From Candidatus Avispirillum faecium (GTDB lineage: Bacteria; Bacillota; Clostridia; Oscillospirales; CAG-272): a stretch of 33,595 nt of DNA. The DNA lies in assembly GCA_904396155.1 (NCBI GenBank), contig CAJFOI010000041.1, positions 1 through 33,595 of the forward strand, written 5' to 3'. A program made the translations under genes and the position numbers. Below, in pieces: positions 16,017 to 22,624 of this stretch (the stretch's first letter is position 1; every line of letters begins with the position of its first letter). The notes under the pieces were generated by a model that ran no database searches, was not told the origin of the DNA, and worked only from the letters and a program-made list of their open reading frames with translations.

Positions 16017-16958
16017 ATGAAACATAGAATTCTGGTCGTCAGTTCGGCCAATATGGATTTCGTGCAGCGCATGGCCCGTCTCCCCCGCCGGGGGGAGACG
16101 GTTCTGGAGGAGGCCGGTTGCAGATACGTGGCGGGAGGAAAGGGATCCAACAGCGCAGTGGCGCTTGCCCGGCTGGGGGCGGACGCAGTTTTCTGCGCAA
16201 AAGTGGGGCGGGACGAAAACGGCGCCCGGCTCAAACGGATGTACGGGGAAGAGGGGATCGATACCCGGTTTGTCTTTGAGGACCCCGCTGTGGCCACCGG
16301 ACTTGCTTCCATATTGGTGGAGGAAGAGGACGGCGCCAATCGGATCATTGTATATCCGGGGGCAAACAGCGCGCTCTCTGCCGACAATGTGGAGGAGGCC
16401 TTTACCTGCTACCCGGACGGCGTGTTTATTCAGCTGGAAATCCCGGAGGAAGCCATATTTGCCGCCGCCCGCTTTGCAAGAGAAAAAGACATCCCGCTGT
16501 TTGTGGATGCAGGCCCGGTGCGCCCCGGATTTTCCCTGGAGGATCTGGGCCGTGTGGAGATCCTTTCCCCCAACGAGACGGAATGCACGGCGCTCACCGG
16601 CATCGTTCCGGACAGCGTGGAGAACTGCCTCAAGGCCGCCATTCGTCTGGCGGGGATGGTGGAGACAAAATATGTGGTGCTCAAGCTGGGCAGCAGGGGT
16701 TCCTTTGTCTACGACGGGAAATACTATCATCTGATCCCCGCCCATAAGGTTCAGGCGGTGGATACCACCGCCGCGGGGGATGTGTTTACCGCGGCCCTGT
16801 CCTACGCCTATCTGGAAAAAGGAGATATTTTGGAGGCCGCGCGCTTTGCCACCTATGCCGCCGCCCTTTCCGTCACCAAAGAGGGGGCGGTCCCCTCGGT
16901 GCCCACCCTGCGCCAGGTAAAGGAATTTGCGGCGCAGATGCGGGAGGAGGGCCGATGA
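16017..16958 (+). CDS. PfkB-family (ribokinase-like) sugar kinase
   Basis: A cytoplasmic kinase phosphorylating a sugar or nucleoside, probably ribose-like. The 313-residue protein has the N-terminal PfkB signature GGKGSNSAVALARLGA (40-55) and the C-terminal DTTAAGDVFTAAL from residue 249, with catalytic D255. The middle has SPNETEC, also typical of ribokinases. The specific substrate is not decided by sequence alone. The ATG at 16017 follows CAGGAGGCGGG; the earlier ATG at 15981 is within a few bases of the predicted transcript start and has no Shine-Dalgarno. Its stop overlaps the ruvX start. Linkage with the nucleoside hydrolase family in the same region is suggestive of nucleoside sugar salvage but weak. 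Confidence 0.88.
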   Translation: MKHRILVVSSANMDFVQRMARLPRRGETVLEEAGCRYVAGGKGSNSAVALARLGADAVFCAKVGRDENGARLKRMYGEEGIDTRFVFEDPAVATGLASILVEEEDGANRIIVYPGANSALSADNVEEAFTCYPDGVFIQLEIPEEAIFAAARFAREKDIPLFVDAGPVRPGFSLEDLGRVEILSPNETECTALTGIVPDSVENCLKAAIRLAGMVETKYVVLKLGSRGSFVYDGKYYHLIPAHKVQAVDTTAAGDVFTAALSYAYLEKGDILEAARFATYAAALSVTKEGAVPSVPTLRQVKEFAAQMREEGR

Positions 16959-17383
16959 AGGGCGTCCTGCTGGGCGTAGATTATGGAGACATGCGCACGG
17001 GGCTTGCCGTAAGCGCAGGCAAGATGGCCTTCGGCGCCGGATGCGTCCTGTCTAAAAGTATGCGCAAAACGGTGGAGGGCGTGGCGCAGGCCGCCCAGCG
17101 CCGCCAGGCGGAGGGCATTGTTGTAGGAGATCCGGTGAATATGGACGGCACGAGAGGCCCCCGCAGTGAGAAATGCCGTATTTTTGCGGACATGCTGGCC
17201 CAGCGCACGGGCCTGCCGGTGGTTTTGTGGGATGAGCGGCTCACCACGGTCAGCGCCCATGAGATCCTGTCGGAGATCAACGTGCGCGGGGAAAAGCGGA
17301 AAAAAGCGGTGGACGAACTGTCCGCCGCACTGATTTTGCAGTCGTATCTGGATCGGCAGGAGGACGGATCCTCCGCCGGCTGA
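16955..17383 (+). CDS. ruvX: Holliday junction resolvase-like RuvX (YqgF)
   Basis: An RNase H-fold nuclease linked to resolution of recombination intermediates and to 16S pre-rRNA end processing. The 142-residue product shows the N-terminal VDYGDMRTGLAVS with the first catalytic Asp (D9), IVVGDPVNMDG, LWDERLTTVSA and the C-terminal DELSAALILQSYLD. Length and order are normal. It overlaps the kinase stop by four bases (ATGA), behind GGGAGGAGGGC. In many Firmicutes ruvX sits beside alaS/udk-type neighbours; here it is translationally coupled to a sugar kinase instead. Confidence 0.93.
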   Translation: MKGVLLGVDYGDMRTGLAVSAGKMAFGAGCVLSKSMRKTVEGVAQAAQRRQAEGIVVGDPVNMDGTRGPRSEKCRIFADMLAQRTGLPVVLWDERLTTVSAHEILSEINVRGEKRKKAVDELSAALILQSYLDRQEDGSSAG

Positions 17384-17400
17384 CGCGGCAATATCGAAAA

Positions 17401-17429
17401 AGAAAGCCCCCTTTCACAGGGGGCTTTCT
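17401..17429. terminator. Bidirectional terminator between ruvX and the MATE gene
   Basis: A 12-bp stem AGAAAGCCCCCT / AGGGGGCTTTCT with a 5-base loop. An A run precedes it and a pyrimidine-rich tail follows, in convergent geometry. The MATE stop codon (17414-17416) lies in its loop. Confidence 0.8.
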
Positions 17430-18820
17430 GCTGTCTCTTTTTGGATCGTATCCTCCTGGTAGCGCCGCAGCATCCGCTTTTTCACAACAAAGAAACAGAG
17501 AAGCTGCGCACCGAAGCTCACAAACCAGGAGACGGGATAGGAAATATACAGAGAAACGAGGGAATGATAGAAGGGGAACACAAGGAGTACCCAGAGGATC
17601 CGCGTGCCGCATACGCCGATGACGGATATCAGCGCCGGTGCCAGGGACGCCCCCATCCCCCGCAGCACGCCGGTCATCACATCGTTGCCGGCGCACAAAA
17701 AGTAGGTGGAGCAGATGATAAGCAGGCGGGACACACCGTAGGCCACTGCCTGGGCGGAATTGGACATATATGCAGGTATGTAAATGTGGAGCAGCGGCTC
17801 CCGAAGGAGGAGGAAGGCACCGCCCATCACAACGCTGACAGCTGCGGACAGCCCCAGCGCCGCTTTCATGATGGTACCTGCCCGGTGAAATTTCCCGGCG
17901 CCGATGTTCTGGCCGGTGAAGGAAACGGAGGACTGATGGAAGGCGTTGACGGCCAGATACATAAAACCCTCCAAATTGGCTGCGGCGGTGTTTCCGTTGA
18001 TGGCGATGGAACCAAAGGAGTTGATGGAGGACTGAAGCACCACATTGGAGATGGAAAACACCGTGCCCTGAAGGCCGGCGGGCACACCGATCCAAATAAT
18101 TCTTTTCAGCTTTTCGGGGTAGATGCGCAGTTTTTTCAGTTCCAGACGGTACCATTTGTCACACCGCATCATGTGTGCCAGAATACAAATGGCGGAGATG
18201 AACTGAGAGATGACGGTGGCGATGGCCACACCCGCCACATCCAGATGGAATACAATGACGAAGATCAGATTCAAAACAATGTTGACGACACCGGCTACGC
18301 TGAGGTAATACAGGGGCCGCTTCGTGTCCCCCGCACTGCGCAGGATGGAGGCGCCGAAATTGTACACCATCATGGCCGGCATACCGCAGAAATAGATTTT
18401 CATATACGTGCTGGCCTGATCGATGACGTTGTCGGGGGTGCCCATCAAGCGGAGCGCCGGTGTGGATACGGCGATCCCGATCATGCCCACCACCACTCCG
18501 GTTACTGCGGACGCCAGGATAGAGGTGTGCACCACTTGATGTACGCCGGCGGGGTCCTTTGCGCCGTAGCAGTGGGCGGCGGTAACGCTGGCGCCTACGG
18601 AGAGTCCCATGAACAGATTGACGATCAGGGTGATGAGCGCAGAGGTGGATCCTACGGCGCCCAGCGCGGTCTCACTGCCGAAGCGGCCCACGACCACTGT
18701 ATCCGCCGCGTTGAACAATAGCTGGAGTATGCCGGACAGCATAATGGGAACGGAAAAAAGAAGAAAGCCTTTTATGATCGGCCCGTTGGTCATGTCGATG
18801 TTCTTGCTGTGTCTTGCCAT
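17414..18820 (-). CDS. MATE-family multidrug/Na+ antiporter
   Basis: A cytoplasmic-membrane exporter expected to use Na+ or H+ gradients to expel cationic organic compounds. The 468-residue protein has about 12 hydrophobic segments in two homologous halves. The first half begins GFLLFSVPIMLSGILQLLFN and continues AADTVVVGRFGSE..ALGAVG, the typical MATE opening. The second half carries the internal repeat PAGLQGTVFSISNVVLQSSI. The start follows GCAAGGAGAATTTC. A strong promoter lies about 120 bases upstream, and the leader is predicted to fold (see 18890-18918). The substrate cannot be told from sequence; MATE genes often accompany efflux or metabolite stress regulons. Confidence 0.92.
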   Translation of the reverse strand: MARHSKNIDMTNGPIIKGFLLFSVPIMLSGILQLLFNAADTVVVGRFGSETALGAVGSTSALITLIVNLFMGLSVGASVTAAHCYGAKDPAGVHQVVHTSILASAVTGVVVGMIGIAVSTPALRLMGTPDNVIDQASTYMKIYFCGMPAMMVYNFGASILRSAGDTKRPLYYLSVAGVVNIVLNLIFVIVFHLDVAGVAIATVISQFISAICILAHMMRCDKWYRLELKKLRIYPEKLKRIIWIGVPAGLQGTVFSISNVVLQSSINSFGSIAINGNTAAANLEGFMYLAVNAFHQSSVSFTGQNIGAGKFHRAGTIMKAALGLSAAVSVVMGGAFLLLREPLLHIYIPAYMSNSAQAVAYGVSRLLIICSTYFLCAGNDVMTGVLRGMGASLAPALISVIGVCGTRILWVLLVFPFYHSLVSLYISYPVSWFVSFGAQLLCFFVVKKRMLRRYQEDTIQKETAESPL

Positions 18821-18889
18821 GAAATTCTCCTTGCGCGGTAGATAGAAAGGGATAAACGGGACGGCGCGCTTTTTGCGAAAACCGTGACG

Positions 18890-18918
18890 AAGCCCCGCGG
18901 AGCAGCTCCACGGGGCTT
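18890..18918 (-). promoter_or_regulatory. Structured 5' leader element of the MATE transcript
   Basis: An imperfect hairpin of 8 bp (AAGCCCCG/CGGGGCTT) plus 4 bp (GGAG/CTCC) and a 3-base loop lies about 10 bases after the predicted transcription start. A second fold, ACGG...CCGT enclosing GCG-AAAAA-GCG, follows at 18861-18885. On the + strand the first hairpin is followed by a T run and so resembles a terminator, but no + strand gene lies upstream. It may protect the mRNA 5' end or be an uncharacterised control element. I could not match it to a known riboswitch. Confidence 0.45.
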
Positions 18919-18935
18919 TTTATTTCCTATATTAT

Positions 18936-18963
18936 ATTATAGTCTGCGCCCGCACGTTGTCAA
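18936..18963 (-). promoter_or_regulatory. Strong promoter of the MATE gene
   Basis: On the minus strand: consensus TTGACA (18958-18963), a 16-base spacer and TATAAT (18936-18941). A second overlapping TATAAT lies at 18931-18936. Start expected near 18929. Confidence 0.85.
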
Positions 18964-19065
18964 TATTTTCGGCGCAATTTGAAAATATATGGGGGATTGA
19001 ACAAAGATGGACGGACTTCCGTCTTGTCCTTTGATGAATAATGAATAATGCAGGCTGATTTTTGT

Positions 19066-19587
19066 CTACCTCTTTTTGCACGGAAGATAAAATCCGAAGA
19101 TGGAATCCACCCCGCTTTGCGGAATGGTGTCCTTGGAGTATACCTCCGCTGCAAAAAACGGTCCGCACTCGTACGGGACATACACATTCTGCTGTTTCAT
19201 CGCTTCCAAAATCACTTGGTTTGCATTTTCCACCATGTCGTCAAATTCTCCCCGGACCCATCCCTGTGCCATGTATACCTGCGGAATGTCGAAAAAATCC
19301 AGCATCGGGGGCACGGGGGTGTCTGCACGCATAAATCGTCCTACTGTGTATCCCAGCAGCTGCGTTTTGTCGTCATATTTATCTCCCGTCAGCAGTGCGA
19401 CGCGGTTCCTTTCTGTTGTGAGATATTCTGTCATGCTGTCCAGTTTTTCAAAAACCGGCTGGCTGATCCCCCATAGGTGCCCGAAGATTTCTCCGGACTG
19501 CAGGGCGCCTGCTCTGGCATAGACAGACTTTCCGATGAACCGGCAGGGCCCCAAAAGCTTAAATTCCAGTTTTTCCAGCGTCGCCAT
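19066..19587 (-). CDS. GyrI-like small-molecule-binding domain protein
   Basis: A 173-residue stand-alone protein resembling the GyrI/BmrR effector-binding fold, where a beta cleft with a conserved Glu binds lipophilic cations or other small ligands. Supporting features are the opening beta strand (EFKLLGPCRFIGKSV), the central GYTVGRFMRAD, IPQVYMAQGWVRGEFDDM and the final strand SIFGFYLPCK. There is no DNA-binding domain and no signal peptide. I picked the ATG at 19587 behind AAAGGAGAGG; upstream in-frame codons overlap the preceding gene. It lies 32 bases after the BtrH-like gene on the same strand and about 250 bases before the MATE gene, so a role in sensing or sequestering a MATE substrate is conceivable. 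No direct evidence supports that. Confidence 0.7.
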   Translation of the reverse strand: MATLEKLEFKLLGPCRFIGKSVYARAGALQSGEIFGHLWGISQPVFEKLDSMTEYLTTERNRVALLTGDKYDDKTQLLGYTVGRFMRADTPVPPMLDFFDIPQVYMAQGWVRGEFDDMVENANQVILEAMKQQNVYVPYECGPFFAAEVYSKDTIPQSGVDSIFGFYLPCKKR

Positions 19588-19619
19588 TCCATCCTCTCCT
19601 TTGCCTTGGGCGGAAATTT

Positions 19620-20681
19620 TCATTGCAGCATTTTTATGCCCTGCTGCAGCACGTCCAAAATCTCGTCTGCGACATCGGCCATTTCCTGTATCTTTGCAGC
19701 GATCCGTCCCCGCCGCTCCTTGTTTTTTAGTGTTTCCAGCGTCAGATTGAACAATCCGCCTCCCAGCGCCTCCAAACTGTCGCCGGCACCGTGCCACAGA
19801 TCTTCCATGCGCCAGTACAGTGTACATACCTGCTGGAGGAATTCTGTATCGGGACACAGTTCCATGACACGCCGCAGGTAAGTCTGACAGCAGCAGGCAT
19901 TTGTGGCGCAATTGCATACGTAGGTACCGTGGATAAACCAGGCATCAAATGCCGCCGGTGTGATCTCTGCGCCCTTTCCTGCTGCTACATCTTCCGCCCA
20001 GGCGCGGAAGGCCGCGGCGCCAAAGCAGTATTTGTCCGTTTTTTCCGTGAGCAGGTCGGGCAGTGACAAAATGCTGTCCCGATACAACTGCGAACAGGGA
20101 ACCTCTGCCACTTTTTCTTCCACAAACAGCCATCCCCGCAGTCCCGCTTCCGCCGCCGGATGGGGCGGTGCAACCGAAGGGCTCAGCAGCTGTGCGGCGG
20201 AGATCTCTGCCGGCTTTGTCATGTTGTCTGTCATATACAGCAGTGTTTTTCCCTGGTTTTCGTATCCTACCAATACTGCCCAGGGAGCAAACTTTTGTAA
20301 AAACAAATTGCTGATGACCGGCACGCCTTTGTCGATAGAGGACATGAGCTTTTGCAGGTACTCTCCCCAGTGTGCCCGCAGCTCTGTCTCGGGGACAAAT
20401 ACAGAAGCATATCCGCAGCGGCGGAAAATCCCTTCGACAAAAGCGCCTGCGTCCGGATTATGCATGCGATAGTCCGTCACGCAGTCTCCCCAGAATTTTC
20501 CCCTGGCGTAGGCCTGGGCAAATACGTCACCGGTGAGGCCTGCAAAGTGTATATAGTCGTACTGGGGCTCCCCCAGCGCGCCCATCACATATCTGCCGCA
20601 GCCTTCGAACCAGTAGTTTTCTCCCAGCTCATTGGTCACAAATCGTCGTATATATGAGATTCTGTTGCTGCCTTGCTCCAT
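19620..20681 (-). CDS. Hypothetical protein resembling BtrH/C39-like fold proteins, Cys-rich cluster
   Basis: A 353-residue soluble protein that I do not place firmly. Residues 40-150 (HFAGLTGDVF, GDCVTDYRMHNP with C67, DKGVPVISN, AVLVGYENQGKTLLYMTDN) resemble the papain/C39-like, BtrH N-terminal type of domain, in which a Cys would be catalytic for acyl transfer or peptide cleavage. Near the C terminus lies a striking Cys cluster, V-C-N-C-A-T-N-A-C-C-C, at 255-265. It is followed by helical segments ending in VLQQGIKMLQ. I chose the ATG at 20681 behind AAAAGGAGCGG; the earlier Met at about 20702 lies before that site. It is the first gene of a two-gene unit with the GyrI-like protein. Confidence 0.55.
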   Translation of the reverse strand: MEQGSNRISYIRRFVTNELGENYWFEGCGRYVMGALGEPQYDYIHFAGLTGDVFAQAYARGKFWGDCVTDYRMHNPDAGAFVEGIFRRCGYASVFVPETELRAHWGEYLQKLMSSIDKGVPVISNLFLQKFAPWAVLVGYENQGKTLLYMTDNMTKPAEISAAQLLSPSVAPPHPAAEAGLRGWLFVEEKVAEVPCSQLYRDSILSLPDLLTEKTDKYCFGAAAFRAWAEDVAAGKGAEITPAAFDAWFIHGTYVCNCATNACCCQTYLRRVMELCPDTEFLQQVCTLYWRMEDLWHGAGDSLEALGGGLFNLTLETLKNKERRGRIAAKIQEMADVADEILDVLQQGIKMLQ

Positions 20682-20702
20682 GTACCGCTCCTTTTGCTTC
20701 AT

Positions 20703-20781
20703 TGTTCCCCCACAAGGGGGCCTTAAAGGTAAAAAAACTGTATCGACATACCCCCGGAGATGCTGCGCATCTCCCTGTAAT
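20703..20781. repeat. Interspersed repeat remnant, copy 4
   Basis: CCCCCACAAGGGGGCCTTAA followed by AAAA and TGTATCGACAT matches the tail of the aroB-aroA repeat (CACAAGGGGGCCTTGAA...TGTATTGACAT). It ends in GGAGATGCTGCGCATCTCC, an inverted repeat. It covers most of the leader of the BtrH-like gene. Confidence 0.65.
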
Positions 20782-20843
20782 GATACATATTCCGTTTCCA
20801 AAAGTCAGGTCCCGGTGCTCTGGGGAAAAGGCGTTTTTTGCAG

Positions 20844-20861
20844 TTTTTTGTCGACAAAAAA
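20844..20861. repeat. 18-bp perfect palindrome with A/T tracts
   Basis: TTTTTTGTCGACAAAAAA, flanked by GCAG and TGC. It lies between the divergent BtrH-like gene and the small Cys-rich gene. It could be an operator or a small hairpin; no regulator gene is adjacent. Confidence 0.45.
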
Positions 20862-20885
20862 TGCTTCTTGTTTCATACATAAGTA

Positions 20886-20914
20886 TTGCATAACAGTTAC
20901 ATATATATTACAAT
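20886..20914 (+). promoter_or_regulatory. Promoter of the small Cys-rich protein gene
   Basis: TTGCAT (20886-20891), a 17-base spacer and TACAAT (20909-20914), in a very AT-rich stretch about 50 bases before the ATG. Confidence 0.55.
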
Positions 20915-20964
20915 AAATATACACCATTTAATCATATAAATGATGGCGATAGGAGGAGAAAATC

Positions 20965-21249
20965 ATGCGTTGCGCAAATCGGTTTTGTATTTATTATCGC
21001 AGGGGAAGGTGCCTGGCGGAAGATATTTCCATAAACAGCGCGGGCGTGTGCGAGGACTGCGTTTACGTGGAGATCGATGAAAGGGATCTGCAGGCCAGAA
21101 GGGCAAATCTTTTGGAGAAGATGCAGCGGCAGTATCAGCGGCAGGCAAATTACGAGCAGTTCCATCTGGCCGAGATCCAGGATATCGTACAGCAGATCAT
21201 TGCGGATCAAAAAGAGGAGAAAGGCCCGGACGAAGAAACAGATCCGTAG
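20965..21249 (+). CDS. Small Cys-rich hypothetical protein (possible zinc-binding)
   Basis: A 94-residue protein of no family I can name. Cysteines at positions 3, 8, 16, 29 and 32 fall in an N-terminal module (C-x4-C-x7-C-x12-C-x2-C) that would suit a metal knuckle. The rest, from about residue 38, is charged and probably helical or coiled coil (RANLLEKMQRQYQRQ, EIQDIVQQIIADQKEE), ending in an acidic tail. Good coding evidence: AGGAGGAG before the ATG and an upstream promoter. It is convergent with the SGNH hydrolase gene 47 bases on; I see no terminator between them. Confidence 0.75.
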   Translation: MRCANRFCIYYRRGRCLAEDISINSAGVCEDCVYVEIDERDLQARRANLLEKMQRQYQRQANYEQFHLAEIQDIVQQIIADQKEEKGPDEETDP

Positions 21250-21296
21250 GAGCCGGAGAAGAAAAGAGCTTTCTAAAAGAAGTACGGGACAGGCTG

Positions 21297-22145
21297 CTAT
21301 TCACAGGTGGTCTCGTAAATCCAGTCTGCCCAGACCGCATAGTAGCTTCCCAGCAGATGGAAGTCGTCGTAGGCGTACTGGGCGGAAAGATTTCCCGCTC
21401 CGTCGTCAAACAGGGGATTTACGTCGATATAAATCCGCTTTACACCGTCGGCAAAGGCCGCCATGTGATCGTTTAAGTATTGCATATTGGTGTTGTTGTA
21501 CACGGGGTCCCGGTCAGAGCGGCTCTTTTGAATGAGCAGATTTGCCTGGATGTAGACGGTCGTGTTGGGCTGATACCCTTGGATTTTGTCCAGCGCTTTT
21601 CCGTAAAATTCAATCACCCGGTCCAGATCGTAGCCGATCTCGTTGATTCCCAGCATAAGGTAGATTTTATCGTACTGTTTTGCACTTAGCAAATTTTCCA
21701 AAGTTACCTGTCCATGTCCCGGCACATTTATTACATCCCGAAACAGCTTGAATACGTTCAGACCATTTTCGGCAAAAACGTCCGCAGCGCCGAGATTTGC
21801 GTAATCCTTCAGGCCTACCGTTCTGGAATCTCCGATGAACAGTACGTTTCCGAAGTTTGCGGATTTGTGGTCTCCTGTGTACACCGGAAGTGCAGTGGTT
21901 TCCGGCGCGGTCGTTTCTTCCGTGACAGGGGCAGCGGTGGTTTCCGGCGCCGTCGTCTGAGGCGGCTGCGTGGTTTCTTCCGTCGTTTCTGCATCCGAAG
22001 TGGCAGCGTCGGTTTCCCTTGTGGTGTCAGAAGTCTCTTCGGGGCGTCTGGCGGGGCGGGAAACGCACAGAAGTACCACGCAGACCACAACCGCGATTAC
22101 CACGAAAGCGACGGCAAGGATAGCAAACAGCATTTTTTTGTTCAT
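21297..22145 (-). CDS. Membrane-anchored SGNH/GDSL-family hydrolase
   Basis: A 282-residue extracytoplasmic esterase or acyl hydrolase. Residues 6-27 are a single hydrophobic signal-anchor with basic residues before it. Residues 35-88 form a Thr/Glu/Pro-rich linker (TTEETTQPPQTTAPETT), typical of a wall-spanning spacer. The catalytic domain starts at about 98: block I FIGDSRTVG with nucleophile S107, block III GINEIG, and block V DDFHLLG supplying Asp and His. The likely substrates are acetylated wall polymers or peptidoglycan. The ATG follows AAAGGAGGTGGAAC, an ideal Shine-Dalgarno; a longer frame upstream overlaps the promoter region and was rejected. Confidence 0.88.
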   Translation of the reverse strand: MNKKMLFAILAVAFVVIAVVVCVVLLCVSRPARRPEETSDTTRETDAATSDAETTEETTQPPQTTAPETTAAPVTEETTAPETTALPVYTGDHKSANFGNVLFIGDSRTVGLKDYANLGAADVFAENGLNVFKLFRDVINVPGHGQVTLENLLSAKQYDKIYLMLGINEIGYDLDRVIEFYGKALDKIQGYQPNTTVYIQANLLIQKSRSDRDPVYNNTNMQYLNDHMAAFADGVKRIYIDVNPLFDDGAGNLSAQYAYDDFHLLGSYYAVWADWIYETTCE

Positions 22146-22202
22146 GTGTTCCACCTCCTTTCCAATGGATTTTGTCTCGGTATCCGAGAGTGTCTGTTTT
22201 TT

Positions 22203-22231
22203 ATTATATACGGGGAAATGACAAAAGTCTA
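22203..22231 (-). promoter_or_regulatory. Promoter of the SGNH hydrolase gene
   Basis: On the minus strand: TAGACT (22226-22231), a 17-base spacer and TATAAT (22203-22208). Start near 22196, about 50 bases before the ATG. Confidence 0.65.
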
Positions 22232-22238
22232 CGGGTGT

Positions 22239-22256
22239 CTGCATAATATTATGCAG
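22239..22256. promoter_or_regulatory. 18-bp perfect palindrome between SGNH gene and tRNA-Pro (candidate operator)
   Basis: CTGCATAATATTATGCAG is perfectly self-complementary. It is centred about 52 bases upstream of the SGNH transcript start and about 30 bases upstream of the tRNA -35. This is the geometry of a dimeric activator or repressor site; T-rich sequence after it on the + strand also allows a weak hairpin terminator. Confidence 0.45.
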
Positions 22257-22276
22257 TAATTTTTGTGGAATAATGG

Positions 22277-22305
22277 TTGACAACAGGCAATTGGTATGTT
22301 AATAT
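22277..22305 (+). promoter_or_regulatory. Promoter of tRNA-Pro
   Basis: TTGACA (22277-22282), a 17-base spacer and TAATAT (22300-22305). The start would be near 22312, 18 bases before the mature tRNA end. Confidence 0.8.
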
Positions 22306-22329
22306 ATCTAAGATACAAAATAAAAAAAT

Positions 22330-22406
22330 CGGGGTGTGGCTCAGTTCGGTAGAGCGCTTGGTTCGGGACCAAGAGGCCGCTGGTTCAAATCCAGTCACTC
22401 CGACCA
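22330..22406 (+). tRNA. tRNA-Pro (anticodon CGG), CCA encoded
   Basis: The acceptor stem CGGGGTG/CACTCCG closes with one G-U pair. D arm GCTC..GAGC, anticodon stem CTTGG/CCAAG with loop TTCGGGA (anticodon CGG at 22364-22366, reads CCG), T arm CTGGTTCAAATCCAG, discriminator A and genomic CCA. Total 77 bases, canonical cloverleaf. Confidence 0.96.
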
Positions 22407-22420
22407 TTTGAAAAGCGCTG

Positions 22421-22470
22421 AAAAAGCCCGCAATTCCTTTGATATAAGGGAAATGCGGACTTTTTCTTTG
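22421..22470 (+). terminator. Terminator after tRNA-Pro
   Basis: AAAAAGCCCGCA...TGCGGACTTTTT forms an imperfect hairpin with an inner CCTT/AAGG, followed by CTTTTTCTTTG. It separates the tRNA from kdpD. Confidence 0.8.
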
Positions 22471-22518
22471 TCAATTTTTTGTCAGTCAGCGACTGTCCTG
22501 TGTGATATCTTTGCCTTC

Positions 22519-22582
22519 TTAATACAATATTAACGTCCATGGCATACTTTTTATACGATCCATAGGAATCTTGTGTTATACT
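22519..22582 (+). promoter_or_regulatory. kdpDE promoter with candidate KdpE direct-repeat operator
   Basis: TTAAT (22519) and TTAAC (22530) form an 11-bp-spaced direct repeat, typical of OmpR-family regulators. They lie 58 bases before the -10 TATACT (22577-22582); no good -35 is visible, as expected of an activated promoter. A CATACTTTTTATAC stretch between them also resembles the T-rich KdpE site I recall from E. coli. The kdpFABC region has the same layout. Confidence 0.6.
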
Positions 22583-22624
22583 ATTCTCGGAGTTTGGTAT
22601 TTACATCATGTAAGGGGAAACGCC

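Noticed and set aside
18890-18918. Intrinsic terminator of the MATE gene
   Set aside because: It lies upstream of the gene and its T run is on the opposite strand; the MATE terminator is at 17401-17429.
22330-22406. tRNA-Pro as an integration site for a mobile island carrying kdp
   Set aside because: No integrase, no duplicate of the tRNA 3' end in the window, and kdp genes have base use like their neighbours.
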